A DNA stretch of 64,000 bases from Flectonema sp. DT1601. Lineage: Eukaryota > Euglenozoa > Diplonemea > Diplonemida > Diplonemidae. The first letter of the stretch is position 1, and the number at the start of each line of letters is the position of its first letter. Shown here piece by piece: positions 11,353 through 21,067 of the stretch. The DNA lies in the NCBI GenBank assembly GCA_964019425.1, contig OZ025822.1:868001-932000 (forward strand), written 5' to 3'. The notes below the pieces were generated by a model. It was not told where the DNA came from, searched no databases, and saw only the letters and a list, made by a program, of their open reading frames with translations. A program made the position numbers and the translations under genes.

Positions 11353-12333
11353 ACATTCTTTGATGTCATTGTAAGGATTCAAAAGTTGGTTTTTTTTGTT
11401 CTCTCCTTTTTTTCTTCTCCTTTTCAGTTAATCGCGTCGTTGAAAATAAACCAAACATACTATGGTTACATATTATTAGGTTACATCGATCTCATCGACT
11501 GCGAAAACAGTTGTAAAGAAAACGTGTGCTCTTGATTGGCAGCGCCAAGTCAAGAGCTCACGTTCACCCCAGGGAATCATCGAACGTAATTTATATACGC
11601 CCTGTCTGAACTCAGGGTAATTACCAAAAAAACAATTTTTTTTTTGTTTTTTACGTCTTCAGCATCAAAGAACCGCCCTAACTCAAAGAAGAGTTTTGTG
11701 GACTTTGCTTCCGATCTGATGTTTTTTTTTTTTTTTTTTAAATAGAGAACTATTCTTCTTTATTCGAAGCTATAATAAAACAATCCTAATGATTGTGTCT
11801 AATTACGTTGCTGCTGCCTCGTAGCTCTAGGGAGTTAACCCGATGCTCTTTAGTTTGCTGTATCAGCGATGCACAGTACGCAATGTATTGGACTTCCTTA
11901 TCTATCTATCTATCTATTCGTCTGCATAACCCGCGTGTTGAACTTCTCATAAATAATGTGAGATTTATTTTAGTTTCTGCTTTTGGAAATCTCTACTTGA
12001 CCTTGTGTTCTCTTTATCAGTTGCTTGGTGCATGCATAGATTCCCTTTTTTTTTTTGATAATAATGTGGTCATTAATATTATTGTTCAGTATGCTTCTTT
12101 TGATAGATCCAATCATTCTGTTTGCGTCGATAGCTTTCGTGAGGCTACCAAAAAGGTGGTTATTTTAATATGTACGAAAAAGTAATACGAAAACAACAAT
12201 AAAATTCCGCAATTTTTTTATCTGCAAGGTTCTTTCAGTAAGATGTTCATATTAGATTTCTTTTTTTTTTTTGTTGACAGGTATCTTTACAAATAAAAAT
12301 ACAAAAAAAAAAAAGAAAAAAATATTAAATTCC
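11353..12333. other. Intergenic spacer with hairpins and T-runs
   Basis: Non-coding stretch holding the two-hairpin element at 11521-11624 (separate entry), a TCTA microsatellite near 11899-11918, and T-runs at 11720-11739 and 12261-12272. An AG at 12280 after a 12-T run is the likely splice acceptor for the next gene. I see no convincing protein gene. Confidence 0.6.
11521..11645 (+). ncRNA. Candidate structured RNA: two stable hairpins then a T-run
   Basis: Hairpin 1 (11521-11564) pairs AACGTG with CACGTT, GCTCTTGA with TCAAGAGC, and TTGGC with GCCAA: 19 base pairs with one mismatch, one bulge and a 3-nt loop. Hairpin 2 (11586-11624) pairs GTAATT with AATTAC and CCCTG with CAGGG. A run of T residues follows from about 11636, as a pol III stop would. 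It matches no snRNA, SRP or tRNA consensus I know. It could also be a 3' UTR element of the upstream transporter gene. The strand is inferred only from the T-run. Confidence 0.4.
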
Positions 12334-12687
12334 ATGCCTTCCCTAAAAGAGTGTGTAAAAGACTTAGCTGACATGAACTGTCGAGGAGAACCATTAAAGC
12401 TCTGCCGAAAATACTATTCACCAAATGTAACAATGAACAGTAATGGAGAATTGTTTGCAAAGTCAATGGAAGAAGCCTTTAAAAAACAAAAAGAATTCGT
12501 TGACAACATAAAAGAATCAAACATCAAACTAATAAGTTGTGATACCAACAATGAGACTAACCAAGCTGTACTAATATTTAATTACGACATGACAACCAAG
12601 GATGGAAAGCAACTAACTTTCACTGGGAAACACTCTCAACTTTGGGAGAATAATCAAATTTTGAATGAAGATTTTGAAACTATGTGA
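12334..12687 (+). CDS. Small NTF2/SnoaL-like fold protein
   Basis: 117 aa. The pattern (N-terminal helices, YYSPNVTMNSNGE, then FKKQKEFVDNIKESNIKLISC and strands ending in LTFTGKHSQLWENNQI) resembles NTF2/SnoaL-like proteins, a cone fold used by small enzymes and binding proteins. The upstream in-frame extension consists of AAAAA-rich codons and lies at a splice acceptor (AG at 12280), so ATG 12334 is the better start, 53 nt downstream of that acceptor. No catalytic residue is evident, so the function is open. Confidence 0.65.
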   Translation: MPSLKECVKDLADMNCRGEPLKLCRKYYSPNVTMNSNGELFAKSMEEAFKKQKEFVDNIKESNIKLISCDTNNETNQAVLIFNYDMTTKDGKQLTFTGKHSQLWENNQILNEDFETM

Positions 12688-12873
12688 TTGGTTGGTTAAA
12701 AAACATCTCTTCTGTGCAGCATCCCTAGCTATCGTTTCTTAGATGAAGAAGGGGTTGTCAACCCTGACCTTTTTTTTTATCCGTCCGATTTACTCCTCTT
12801 TATTCAAATAAGACATCAGCAAAAAAGAATTTCATAAAATTATTTTTAATTTTCTTAACGACAGGTTAATCAA

Positions 12874-15800
12874 ATGAAGGAGCTTCTTGCGAATCAATTC
12901 ATCAATCGAACTACAGATTCAAATAATGAGATCGCAATCATCGATAATTGCACTGCTGAAATGTCTTTAACGATTACATACGAACAGTTAGGTAAGATAG
13001 TGAACAGCATGTCAGAGATAATAAAAACATCTTTAGGTAATCAGTGTAGTCAAATCAAGTCAAAAACTGTTTCACTGCTGCTAGACGAGGGAATGGTAGT
13101 CCCGATTACCGAACTTGCGACACTTTTTATTGAAAATTTAAAATTTGTTGCAGTTGATCCGGTCTTACCTTCCGACAGAGTCTCATTTTTACTTTCGAAT
13201 TCTGATACTAACAACGGCGGTGTGATAATTACAACTGTCTCTTATTATAATTTACACAAAGAAACACTTTTTAATTCATCCGAAAATGCATCCTTTACTA
13301 TTCTTGTTGTCGAATCGATCCCCGACAAAGGTATTATTCTAAACCTCGAATATTCATCTACTGTAACCAGAACTGATAAGTCTGTTTCTATTAATGTATT
13401 TAAACAACTTTATAATACTGAGGGAGGTGTATTGTTGATTGATATCAATGGTGCGGATACCTCTGTCGGAATACTTAAATTCACAACTGCAATAAGACAA
13501 ACACTACCAGACTGTCAGTCACCTAAAAAATCCAACGATGATCTTTATATAGTCTACACATCAGGTTCAACTGGTATACCGAAAGGTATATTGGGAAGTG
13601 GTTTAGGTTTGGCTTCGTATTTGCAACTTACTGAGGTTGATAGTGAAGCAGAAGGGTATTTTATCTCACCGATGGTTTCTAAAAAGAAAGGAGACCGAGT
13701 ACTAATGTGTTCTGCTGTGTCATGGGATCCCTCAGTCTCTGATATATTCTCAACTTTACTTAATGGCGCTACTCTAGTCTTAGAACCTCGTGCGAGGGTA
13801 ATGAATGATCTGAGAGGATGTATTGAACAGAATGAAGTCACTCATCTGTTCGCAACTCCTGCGTTGTGGAGATTACTCTTTGATGGTATTCTTGAGAACA
13901 TATCAACTTCTCAAATGAAATCTTTATATCTAAAGTCACTACAATCAATCTGTCTTGGTGGTGAGCCATGGGGTACTGCTTACTACCAACCTATGGATGT
14001 GGTATCTTTGCAAAACACTGCAAGTGACGTGTCTCTTATTCGCTCAAGTTCAATTCTCATCCCAGACCATCTTCTTGAATGTTATAACGTGTATGGTGTA
14101 ACTGAATGCACTGTAGTTCAATTTACTTCAGTTAATCTGATGTTATATAAGAAACAAGATTGTACTTTAGAAAAACGTCATAAAGATCTTCAATATGGAC
14201 ACAAATGGATAAGGCATTTGTTTCCGAATTCGATGTTTGCGATTGTACCTCCTGAAAAAGATGAATTTTCATCATCTGAGATCATAACAACTGAGCAGTC
14301 TGGTGAATTAGTATTAGCTGGACCACAAGTTCTTATCTATCATGGTGATGGTTTATTACAACAAGGGAAATACTTCAATACGCTATCACCTGATGTTGTT
14401 CCTATTGGAGTGCCAGTGAATAATCAAACTTTGAAGTGGTTTCGTACTGGAGATAAAGTTATTAGAGGTGGTCAGAATTCTATTTCTATTCTTGGCCGAT
14501 TAGATCGTCAAGTTAAAATAAACGGCTACCGTGTTGAGCTCAGTGAGGTTGAGGATATTGTTGAACAGGTTGGAACTTGCAGAGGTTGTGGTGAGAAATT
14601 AATTAGAATATTTTGTAATCTCTTCCCTGACACTACCTCAACCATTACTGAAGTAGCAAATCGACTAATTGCATCTGTATTCGTACAAACACCAACACCA
14701 CCTTGTTCTGAATGTGTCTCTCTTTTTGATACGTTCATCCAATTCTCAGACTTTTCAATAATCTTACACGCGTGGTGTGAATCACAAATGCCACGACACC
14801 AAGTTCCTCATTTATTTTTATACATGAACGATTCTTTTCCTAACGGTGTACCTGCTGCCGTTAGTGGTATGAAAATAGACCTCAACAAGATAAAGGAAGT
14901 TACTGGTAACCTGTACAAGCAATCAGGTAGTCCTAGTCACTCTCACACCAATTCAAGCTCAGTTCAAAAAGCTTTGTTAAACCCAACAGAAGATTGGGTT
15001 AGAACAGTCTGGTCGGAAGTGTTAAATATTCGTATGAATGACATCGATAGCAAATCTCATTTTTTTGAATTGGGAGGTGATTCACCAAAAGCGATTGTGA
15101 TGGTCAACAGGCTTAAAAAGAAGAGTTCTGATGGAATAGAAGAAAATGCCGAACTCACTCACAGAAAGTTATGTGGCCTACTTAGAAAACCACGCCTTAA
15201 AGAGTACGCTTCATTCCTTGACTGGGTGTATTATAGGGATACCAGTACTAGTTCAGTTAAATGTGATGATAGTCAAAATAACCACGGTGATAATTCTTCA
15301 TTAAAGGTCTCTTCAATCCCACTAAAAGAGCTCATCTGTCAGATGCATTTTCCGAGTACTGAAATTGAAATTTTATACAAAGCGATTTCTATATCAGATG
15401 TCTTTTCTGTGATATCTCTGCTTAAGACTGGTCGTGTTGATACGTTGTTCGGAGGGAGGGCAGTGATAGAGTTCTCTGGTCAGCCTCAGGAAAACATTTC
15501 AAATGCGAAAACATGTATTAAAGATGTTCACGCTGCTTGGGAAGAAAAACAGAGTCAAGTAGGAGTAAAAACAGGTTTTCGATCCGAATTAAAAAAACTT
15601 TACCAAAATAGCATCGACTTTGGAAATTATGATTTTCGAGGAAAATCAAAAATAGCAGCTCCACCGCCACCACTTATTTTTGCTTTTTATTTTGGAAATT
15701 TAACAATCGTAGAAACACTGTTGGGTGAAATAAAAACGATTTTAGAATCGAACACGAGTACAGTACAACTTCTATTAAAAGATATACTAACATGGTCGAA

Positions 15801-16818
15801 CCACATGGGAATGACGGGTTTAATGATCTCAGCAAGATACGCTGAGAATACTTCTGTGTCTTTCTATAAGAGACTTATTGAGCATTACGGAGCCTTGCTT
15901 CAACCAAAAGACACCAATCAGTGGTCTCTTTTCTTCCATTTAACAGCCGCATGTAAAACATCAGCTGTATCGTATATGCTCGACAGTGTTCTCAATGCTG
16001 ATAAGACCTCTCCTTTTTTTAAAGTGAATTTTTTAACTCAATTTGATCGTTGGGGAAACCCACCTCTCTTGTATGCTGTTCAAAGTGGTTCTGTGGAGTT
16101 GTGTTCAGTTTTGATTAAGCATGGAGCTTCACAACAGTTTTCTCAAAAATATTCTCATCTAAATGTCAAATTGCCTCAACGAGCTCATAGAAGAAGAAAT
16201 AATATTATTCATTGGGAAACACCATTGCACTATGCTGTAAAGAATGGATACACTGAAATTATAAAATTATTATTAGCACATGGATGTATAATAAAAGACA
16301 ACAGAGACGTTGATTCTCAAACAGCTTTACACAGGGCAGTCATATCAGAAGATGTTATGATTGTGAAATTATTAATTGATTCTAAAACCGGTTTTGATTC
16401 AGTTAATGAAATAGACAATGATCTTCGTAGCGCACTATTCTACGCGAGGACTAGTGATGTTAGAGATTTGTTAATAAGAAATGGAGCTGATGTTGTTTTA
16501 TGTGACAGGAACGGATTATCATACATGGAGTATTCCGATTCAGTTAAAAATATTAATCTCAATTCATCTTCTACAACAATTGAACATCGAAATGAATTTC
16601 AAACCAAAGGAAGATTTCAAATCGAAGTCGACATCGCAGCCGATTCTGAAAAAAACAAAAAAAAAACAAAACAAACTGACATGTGGGATAAATGTTTTAG
16701 ATGTTGGCAATCAGGCCACACTTCAAAAAACTGTTCGAATAATCCGATGTGCAAACTTTGCAATGGACCACACGAGAGTAAAGATCATGGAAAGGTTTAT
16801 CTACCTGAGAATTGCTAA
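12874..16818 (+). CDS. NRPS-like adenylation-carrier protein with ankyrin repeats and zinc knuckle
   Basis: 1,314 aa, single exon; ATG lies 9 nt after an acceptor-like GACAG. Residues about 30-560 form an AMP-forming adenylation domain: YTSGSTGIPKG at 228-238, NVYGVTE (core A5) near 410, and WFRTGD...GRLDRQVKINGYRVE (A7-A8) at about 525-555. A carrier domain follows with FELGGDS, the phosphopantetheine serine being S737. Instead of a condensation, reductase or thioesterase domain, ankyrin repeats occupy about 1055-1215 (for example TPLHYAVKNGYTEIIKLLL). A CCHC zinc knuckle begins near 1274 (CX2CX4HX4C), and a second Cys/His cluster ends the protein. It should activate an amino or carboxylic acid as an adenylate and load it on its own carrier. 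AASDH/ACSF4-type proteins also join A and carrier domains but carry WD/PQQ repeats. Substrate unknown. Confidence 0.9.
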   Translation: MKELLANQFINRTTDSNNEIAIIDNCTAEMSLTITYEQLGKIVNSMSEIIKTSLGNQCSQIKSKTVSLLLDEGMVVPITELATLFIENLKFVAVDPVLPSDRVSFLLSNSDTNNGGVIITTVSYYNLHKETLFNSSENASFTILVVESIPDKGIILNLEYSSTVTRTDKSVSINVFKQLYNTEGGVLLIDINGADTSVGILKFTTAIRQTLPDCQSPKKSNDDLYIVYTSGSTGIPKGILGSGLGLASYLQLTEVDSEAEGYFISPMVSKKKGDRVLMCSAVSWDPSVSDIFSTLLNGATLVLEPRARVMNDLRGCIEQNEVTHLFATPALWRLLFDGILENISTSQMKSLYLKSLQSICLGGEPWGTAYYQPMDVVSLQNTASDVSLIRSSSILIPDHLLECYNVYGVTECTVVQFTSVNLMLYKKQDCTLEKRHKDLQYGHKWIRHLFPNSMFAIVPPEKDEFSSSEIITTEQSGELVLAGPQVLIYHGDGLLQQGKYFNTLSPDVVPIGVPVNNQTLKWFRTGDKVIRGGQNSISILGRLDRQVKINGYRVELSEVEDIVEQVGTCRGCGEKLIRIFCNLFPDTTSTITEVANRLIASVFVQTPTPPCSECVSLFDTFIQFSDFSIILHAWCESQMPRHQVPHLFLYMNDSFPNGVPAAVSGMKIDLNKIKEVTGNLYKQSGSPSHSHTNSSSVQKALLNPTEDWVRTVWSEVLNIRMNDIDSKSHFFELGGDSPKAIVMVNRLKKKSSDGIEENAELTHRKLCGLLRKPRLKEYASFLDWVYYRDTSTSSVKCDDSQNNHGDNSSLKVSSIPLKELICQMHFPSTEIEILYKAISISDVFSVISLLKTGRVDTLFGGRAVIEFSGQPQENISNAKTCIKDVHAAWEEKQSQVGVKTGFRSELKKLYQNSIDFGNYDFRGKSKIAAPPPPLIFAFYFGNLTIVETLLGEIKTILESNTSTVQLLLKDILTWSNHMGMTGLMISARYAENTSVSFYKRLIEHYGALLQPKDTNQWSLFFHLTAACKTSAVSYMLDSVLNADKTSPFFKVNFLTQFDRWGNPPLLYAVQSGSVELCSVLIKHGASQQFSQKYSHLNVKLPQRAHRRRNNIIHWETPLHYAVKNGYTEIIKLLLAHGCIIKDNRDVDSQTALHRAVISEDVMIVKLLIDSKTGFDSVNEIDNDLRSALFYARTSDVRDLLIRNGADVVLCDRNGLSYMEYSDSVKNINLNSSSTTIEHRNEFQTKGRFQIEVDIAADSEKNKKKTKQTDMWDKCFRCWQSGHTSKNCSNNPMCKLCNGPHESKDHGKVYLPENC

Positions 16819-16967
16819 ATCATAATAAGTCATATCTTGTCCCTACGAACTATGCTATAGATTCTTATTCTTCGAATTTGATGTGCCTTTACTTCATTTT
16901 GCATTCCCTGATGTTTACTTCGTTAACAGGTGCATGCATCACAGCATTGATCCATAAAAAAAGAACA

Positions 16968-19900
16968 ATGCAAAATGTAATGTTTCAGAAATGTGTGTCT
17001 CTGTTAAGTAGTGAAACCGAATCTTTGAATATGATGGGAACTTCGATTGTCGATAACGCGATTGCTGATGATAAGAAACATGCTACCATGTTATCTGATT
17101 TCCTCCTTCAGGAAATATCAAATAACCAAACTAGAGAGCAGTCTTTGCAAGCAATAAAGTACTTAGTTAAGTTTTGTAAAGAGAATAGTGTTTTTAAACT
17201 TATATCAGAATGCCTTCTTGAAGCCGTCATCGAAACAAACTCTAACGATGAGGAACTCCAACAAATACTATCAAACGGTACGGTTACTTCGTTAGGAACT
17301 GTTTATAATAAGATTACTAATGTTATTTTGAATTCGAGTACAAAGCTATCGGTCCGAGAATTGTGTTCGTTGGTGTTGAGGAATTCAAATTATAAATACG
17401 ATGAGATACCTGAAAGTATAAAATCAAAAGACTATCAGACTCCTGAAAAAAGTTTAGACACGGCATTGCTACTATCTGCTGCTGTTGGGTTTGATATCCG
17501 CATCAATGAAATAATTCTTGACAAGCTCCACAACATGGCGACTCGTGCTGTAGAATTATCAACAGAATCACCAAGTACAGAAGTATATCCCCATAAAAGT
17601 TCAACTCAAAGACTATCAAGTACTCGATTACCTCGTGAGGCAATGCAATCAAGACAGTTGTTAGATAATTGTTCTATTGAAACAGCATCATTACTTAACA
17701 TTATTGTTAATGCTGTGGTTGAGATAGTTGAAAAGAATCATACGTCAAACATCATAAACAAAGCGATTACATTATCATTTACCCTTATCAATTGGAAGGG
17801 GTTAGTAACTAGTAAAGAAGATGAAATAGAAGGACAGTCTGGTCATATATTTCAATCAGATGAACATGATGATGATCTGAGAAGTGAAAGTTCGAATTCA
17901 GATACTGAAACAGACTCAACAGAATCGACTGAAGAACATCAAACTGAACAATCCCTCAGTCCAACGTCACTAAAACATTCGATTTCACGACAAACCTCAT
18001 CAAAGGCGTTGTCTATTTTAATTTCCTTGTTGGTTAAAAAATACAACAATAGCTTGTTTGGTATTTTTCAACAACATTTGGTTCCAGGAACCCTCCAACA
18101 ACTCTTGCTTGATCAAAATAAAACCATCAGAATGAATTCTCTAAAATCATACAAAGACATTATCTCATCAATAAAACACGACCTCACCAGATTAACATCA
18201 CTTGATAAAAGTAGAATCATCCCGCATAGTGACGTCAGAAATAGAATCCATGAGTGGTCAAGAGCTATTTCAAGTTCTGAATTAATTAAACAACTCTGTT
18301 CCCTAACAGAATCAGTTTGCTTTGATTGTGATGATGTGTTACTATGTGACTGCTTAGACTGTCTTAACGATGTGTTAGAAATACAAGTTTTACTGGTGTC
18401 TGTGTCAGATGGTATGTTGTTGTTACGACATGGACAGGTTCTTGCTATTTGCTCGTGTGTGGTGGATGGTTTGAGTGAGTTTTCAAAAGAATCGTTAGAA
18501 AATATTATTCCCAAACTGAGGTCTGTCATTCAAGTCGTATGCCATAATTCTCTTCCGAATCTTCCTCCGAAATACCTTCGTCAGTTTATCGTCGATCTCA
18601 GTACTGATATTCTTCCGTACGATTTCCCAACAGCAGTCTCTGTAGCAATAACACACCGACTCTGCTTGTCATTATCTACTGAGAATGTTTTCTTTAATCT
18701 CGTAACGCAATTAAAATCAAAGCCGTCAGAGCTTGCAAAAATACTCATAAGTCCAGCCTTATCATTCATTCCTTATGATACAATGAGAGAAGCATTGCAT
18801 TGTGTGATTAATTCCTTAACAACGACAGAGCATAAGTACAAGACTCTGTTAGTAATAGGAGAGAGTAATAAGGATGTGAGTTCATTTTTTAATAACCTAA
18901 CTGCGAGTCAGACTAGTAGTGCTGTTGCTTCTTGTGTTCAAATTCTGAGAGAATTGAGAACTGGGAATGTCGATTTGCCTGGACTCTGTAACACCTCATC
19001 AAAACAACGACTGATTTCAGTTCGGGAAAGCTGTTTTAATTTTGTTAAAAATGCATTTGATTGTGGAAAAAAAGTATCTTCGGTTCATCTAAAACACATC
19101 ATAAGAGAACTACAACCGTTTCTTGGAACACAAACACCTCATTGGGAAATAGCACTTCCTCTGTGTGGGTTGTCAATAACGATGTGTAAGGCGCATAATA
19201 ATAAACATGTCTTATCTCAATATGTCAGTGCGTTGGTGTTTCCCAGATGCGTTGATATTATTCAGTTGTGTTCATGTAGTGGAGATAGTGTCAGTTCTTT
19301 GAAATATTTTTTTTCAATCTTGTCAAAAGACTATCGACAATCACCTTCTTCCGTTGTTTTTGATCTCTTCGCTCTTTCTAATATTATATCTCTGTCGTTG
19401 GGAGTTTTAATTAAGATTCCGACCTTTGCGAGAAAGATTGCATCGCAGGAATCAATTCCAGTAGCGAGTTCTATCGACACCCGACTTTCATTTTTATCAT
19501 CGAACTCTGTCGGATGTCCTAACATGAGCTGTCAATATATATGCGACGACCCGTTGTGGGATAATTTTGTATCTGACTGTTTGATAGATCCTCCTTCTGT
19601 TAGTGTTTCTAACTTTCAAATTGCTGGAAAGTTAATAAACGAAATCATCACAACCTCTGAAATCAATTCAACAGAACAATACACTTCTGAGCAACATTAT
19701 TATGAAACTGTTTGTTTTGGTAATTTAAAAGATTTTTTAGATGTCTCTGAGAGACTGTTGTGCCTCTCATTAGCGATTCTGCAACACTCTCATTCAACTG
19801 TGGATAAGCCAGAGCTGTTATCGGTTTTAAAGAACATTTTAGAAAACTCTGTTGTCACTACAAATACAAAAGCTTTAGCAACCTGCTGCGCACATGACAT

Positions 19901-20639
19901 TATTACTTGTGATGTTGACAGACCCGTCATTGCTGGTGATCTACTGCGTGAAATCGGTTTTAATTTTTCATCTAAAAATAATGAAATGATCATAACTCAG
20001 GTGAAATCTATATTACCCATACTAGATGAGGATATCGTCATCGCTTTAACAAAAAACTTATTAAAAATAAAAGTTAAAACACCATGTATAATATCACTCA
20101 TTGCAGAAGCAACATTACTGTTTGGGAAGAAGATAAGAACAGGCGTTGTATTTGAAAAACTAATCAGAGAACTGCACAGGGAATCAGCAGGTGAAATCCA
20201 ACAACTACTACTTGTCGAAATCTTAGGAAGGATAATTCATTTAATCAACGATAGTTTTGAATTTGAATTGTTTCATCACACAATTGAATCACTGAAGGCA
20301 CTTCTTCAATTATCATCACCGACAGTTGTTAAGTCCACACTGATGTTATTATTATCGTGTTGTGATATTATGTGTGATCGTCTTGTTGTTCATATTTATT
20401 ATTCTCTTTGTAAGATATTATCTAGTAAGTCATCATTGGAAGTGAAATCTTCATCTTCGATACCAGAGCACGCTGATCCTGAAATTGAAGACGAGATAAA
20501 CAACATCTTTGGTTTAAACACACCTGACGTTGACCTCACTCAGTCATTCCGTAATGTAGATGTCAGACTTCGTACCAGAACTGTGTTGGTGTTGAATGAA
20601 AAGACAACAGTTGAGGATCTCCTCCATAATGAATTCTGA
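16968..20639 (+). CDS. Large alpha-helical (HEAT/ARM-like) protein of unknown function
   Basis: 1,223 aa from ATG 16968, chosen because an acceptor-like TTAACAG ends at 16929; the frame upstream of it to 16812 is probably not translated. The protein is almost wholly built of leucine-rich helices without cofactor or catalytic motifs, with an acidic Ser/Thr/Glu-rich insertion at about 295-350, as in HEAT-repeat scaffolds. The tail (VRLRTRTVLVLNEKTTVEDLL) is the most distinctive part. A distant relation to TANGO6/RTP1-type proteins is possible, but I cannot support it by motif. The gene starts only 149 nt after the NRPS-like gene ends, fitting co-transcription. Confidence 0.75.
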   Translation: MQNVMFQKCVSLLSSETESLNMMGTSIVDNAIADDKKHATMLSDFLLQEISNNQTREQSLQAIKYLVKFCKENSVFKLISECLLEAVIETNSNDEELQQILSNGTVTSLGTVYNKITNVILNSSTKLSVRELCSLVLRNSNYKYDEIPESIKSKDYQTPEKSLDTALLLSAAVGFDIRINEIILDKLHNMATRAVELSTESPSTEVYPHKSSTQRLSSTRLPREAMQSRQLLDNCSIETASLLNIIVNAVVEIVEKNHTSNIINKAITLSFTLINWKGLVTSKEDEIEGQSGHIFQSDEHDDDLRSESSNSDTETDSTESTEEHQTEQSLSPTSLKHSISRQTSSKALSILISLLVKKYNNSLFGIFQQHLVPGTLQQLLLDQNKTIRMNSLKSYKDIISSIKHDLTRLTSLDKSRIIPHSDVRNRIHEWSRAISSSELIKQLCSLTESVCFDCDDVLLCDCLDCLNDVLEIQVLLVSVSDGMLLLRHGQVLAICSCVVDGLSEFSKESLENIIPKLRSVIQVVCHNSLPNLPPKYLRQFIVDLSTDILPYDFPTAVSVAITHRLCLSLSTENVFFNLVTQLKSKPSELAKILISPALSFIPYDTMREALHCVINSLTTTEHKYKTLLVIGESNKDVSSFFNNLTASQTSSAVASCVQILRELRTGNVDLPGLCNTSSKQRLISVRESCFNFVKNAFDCGKKVSSVHLKHIIRELQPFLGTQTPHWEIALPLCGLSITMCKAHNNKHVLSQYVSALVFPRCVDIIQLCSCSGDSVSSLKYFFSILSKDYRQSPSSVVFDLFALSNIISLSLGVLIKIPTFARKIASQESIPVASSIDTRLSFLSSNSVGCPNMSCQYICDDPLWDNFVSDCLIDPPSVSVSNFQIAGKLINEIITTSEINSTEQYTSEQHYYETVCFGNLKDFLDVSERLLCLSLAILQHSHSTVDKPELLSVLKNILENSVVTTNTKALATCCAHDIITCDVDRPVIAGDLLREIGFNFSSKNNEMIITQVKSILPILDEDIVIALTKNLLKIKVKTPCIISLIAEATLLFGKKIRTGVVFEKLIRELHRESAGEIQQLLLVEILGRIIHLINDSFEFELFHHTIESLKALLQLSSPTVVKSTLMLLLSCCDIMCDRLVVHIYYSLCKILSSKSSLEVKSSSSIPEHADPEIEDEINNIFGLNTPDVDLTQSFRNVDVRLRTRTVLVLNEKTTVEDLLHNEF

Positions 20640-21067
20640 GACTCGATTTTATCTTCGGAACTTACACTTCGACTTGTGATGTTTTTTTTGTGATTTGAAT
20701 TTTGCGAATTCGTCTTCGAAGGTTGCTGTCAGTTGAATTTGTTATTTTTTTTTAACTTTTTATACAGTTTCCTGAATCTACTAAAATGATACATCACGTC
20801 TGCTGCTCAATAGACTTGTGTTGTTTATTAAACATCACTTGAAACTTATTACACATCCTATGATTTCATTATTCTTCACACGATTAACTGAGTAGTTGTA
20901 AAGCAACAGCCTGCTCATAATAAGCGTGATGTGGTAGCATTGTGGTCGGTTTTTTTTTTCCTCCCTCGATCTCATATATTTCGTGAGCGATTGACTTCTG
21001 ATTGGATGATTATGTTGTTAGGGATATTTTGTGTTATTTTATTTTTTCCCAACTTCAGAGTAACAAA
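20640..21067. other. Intergenic spacer
   Basis: Short AT-rich gap with T-runs and no coding signal. It ends in a pyrimidine tract plus CTTCAG (AG at 21058), the likely acceptor for the next gene. Confidence 0.5.

Noticed and set aside
11793-12185. 130-codon open frame
   Set aside because: T-rich composition, passes through TCTA microsatellite and T-runs, no motif, and no gene-like codon use.
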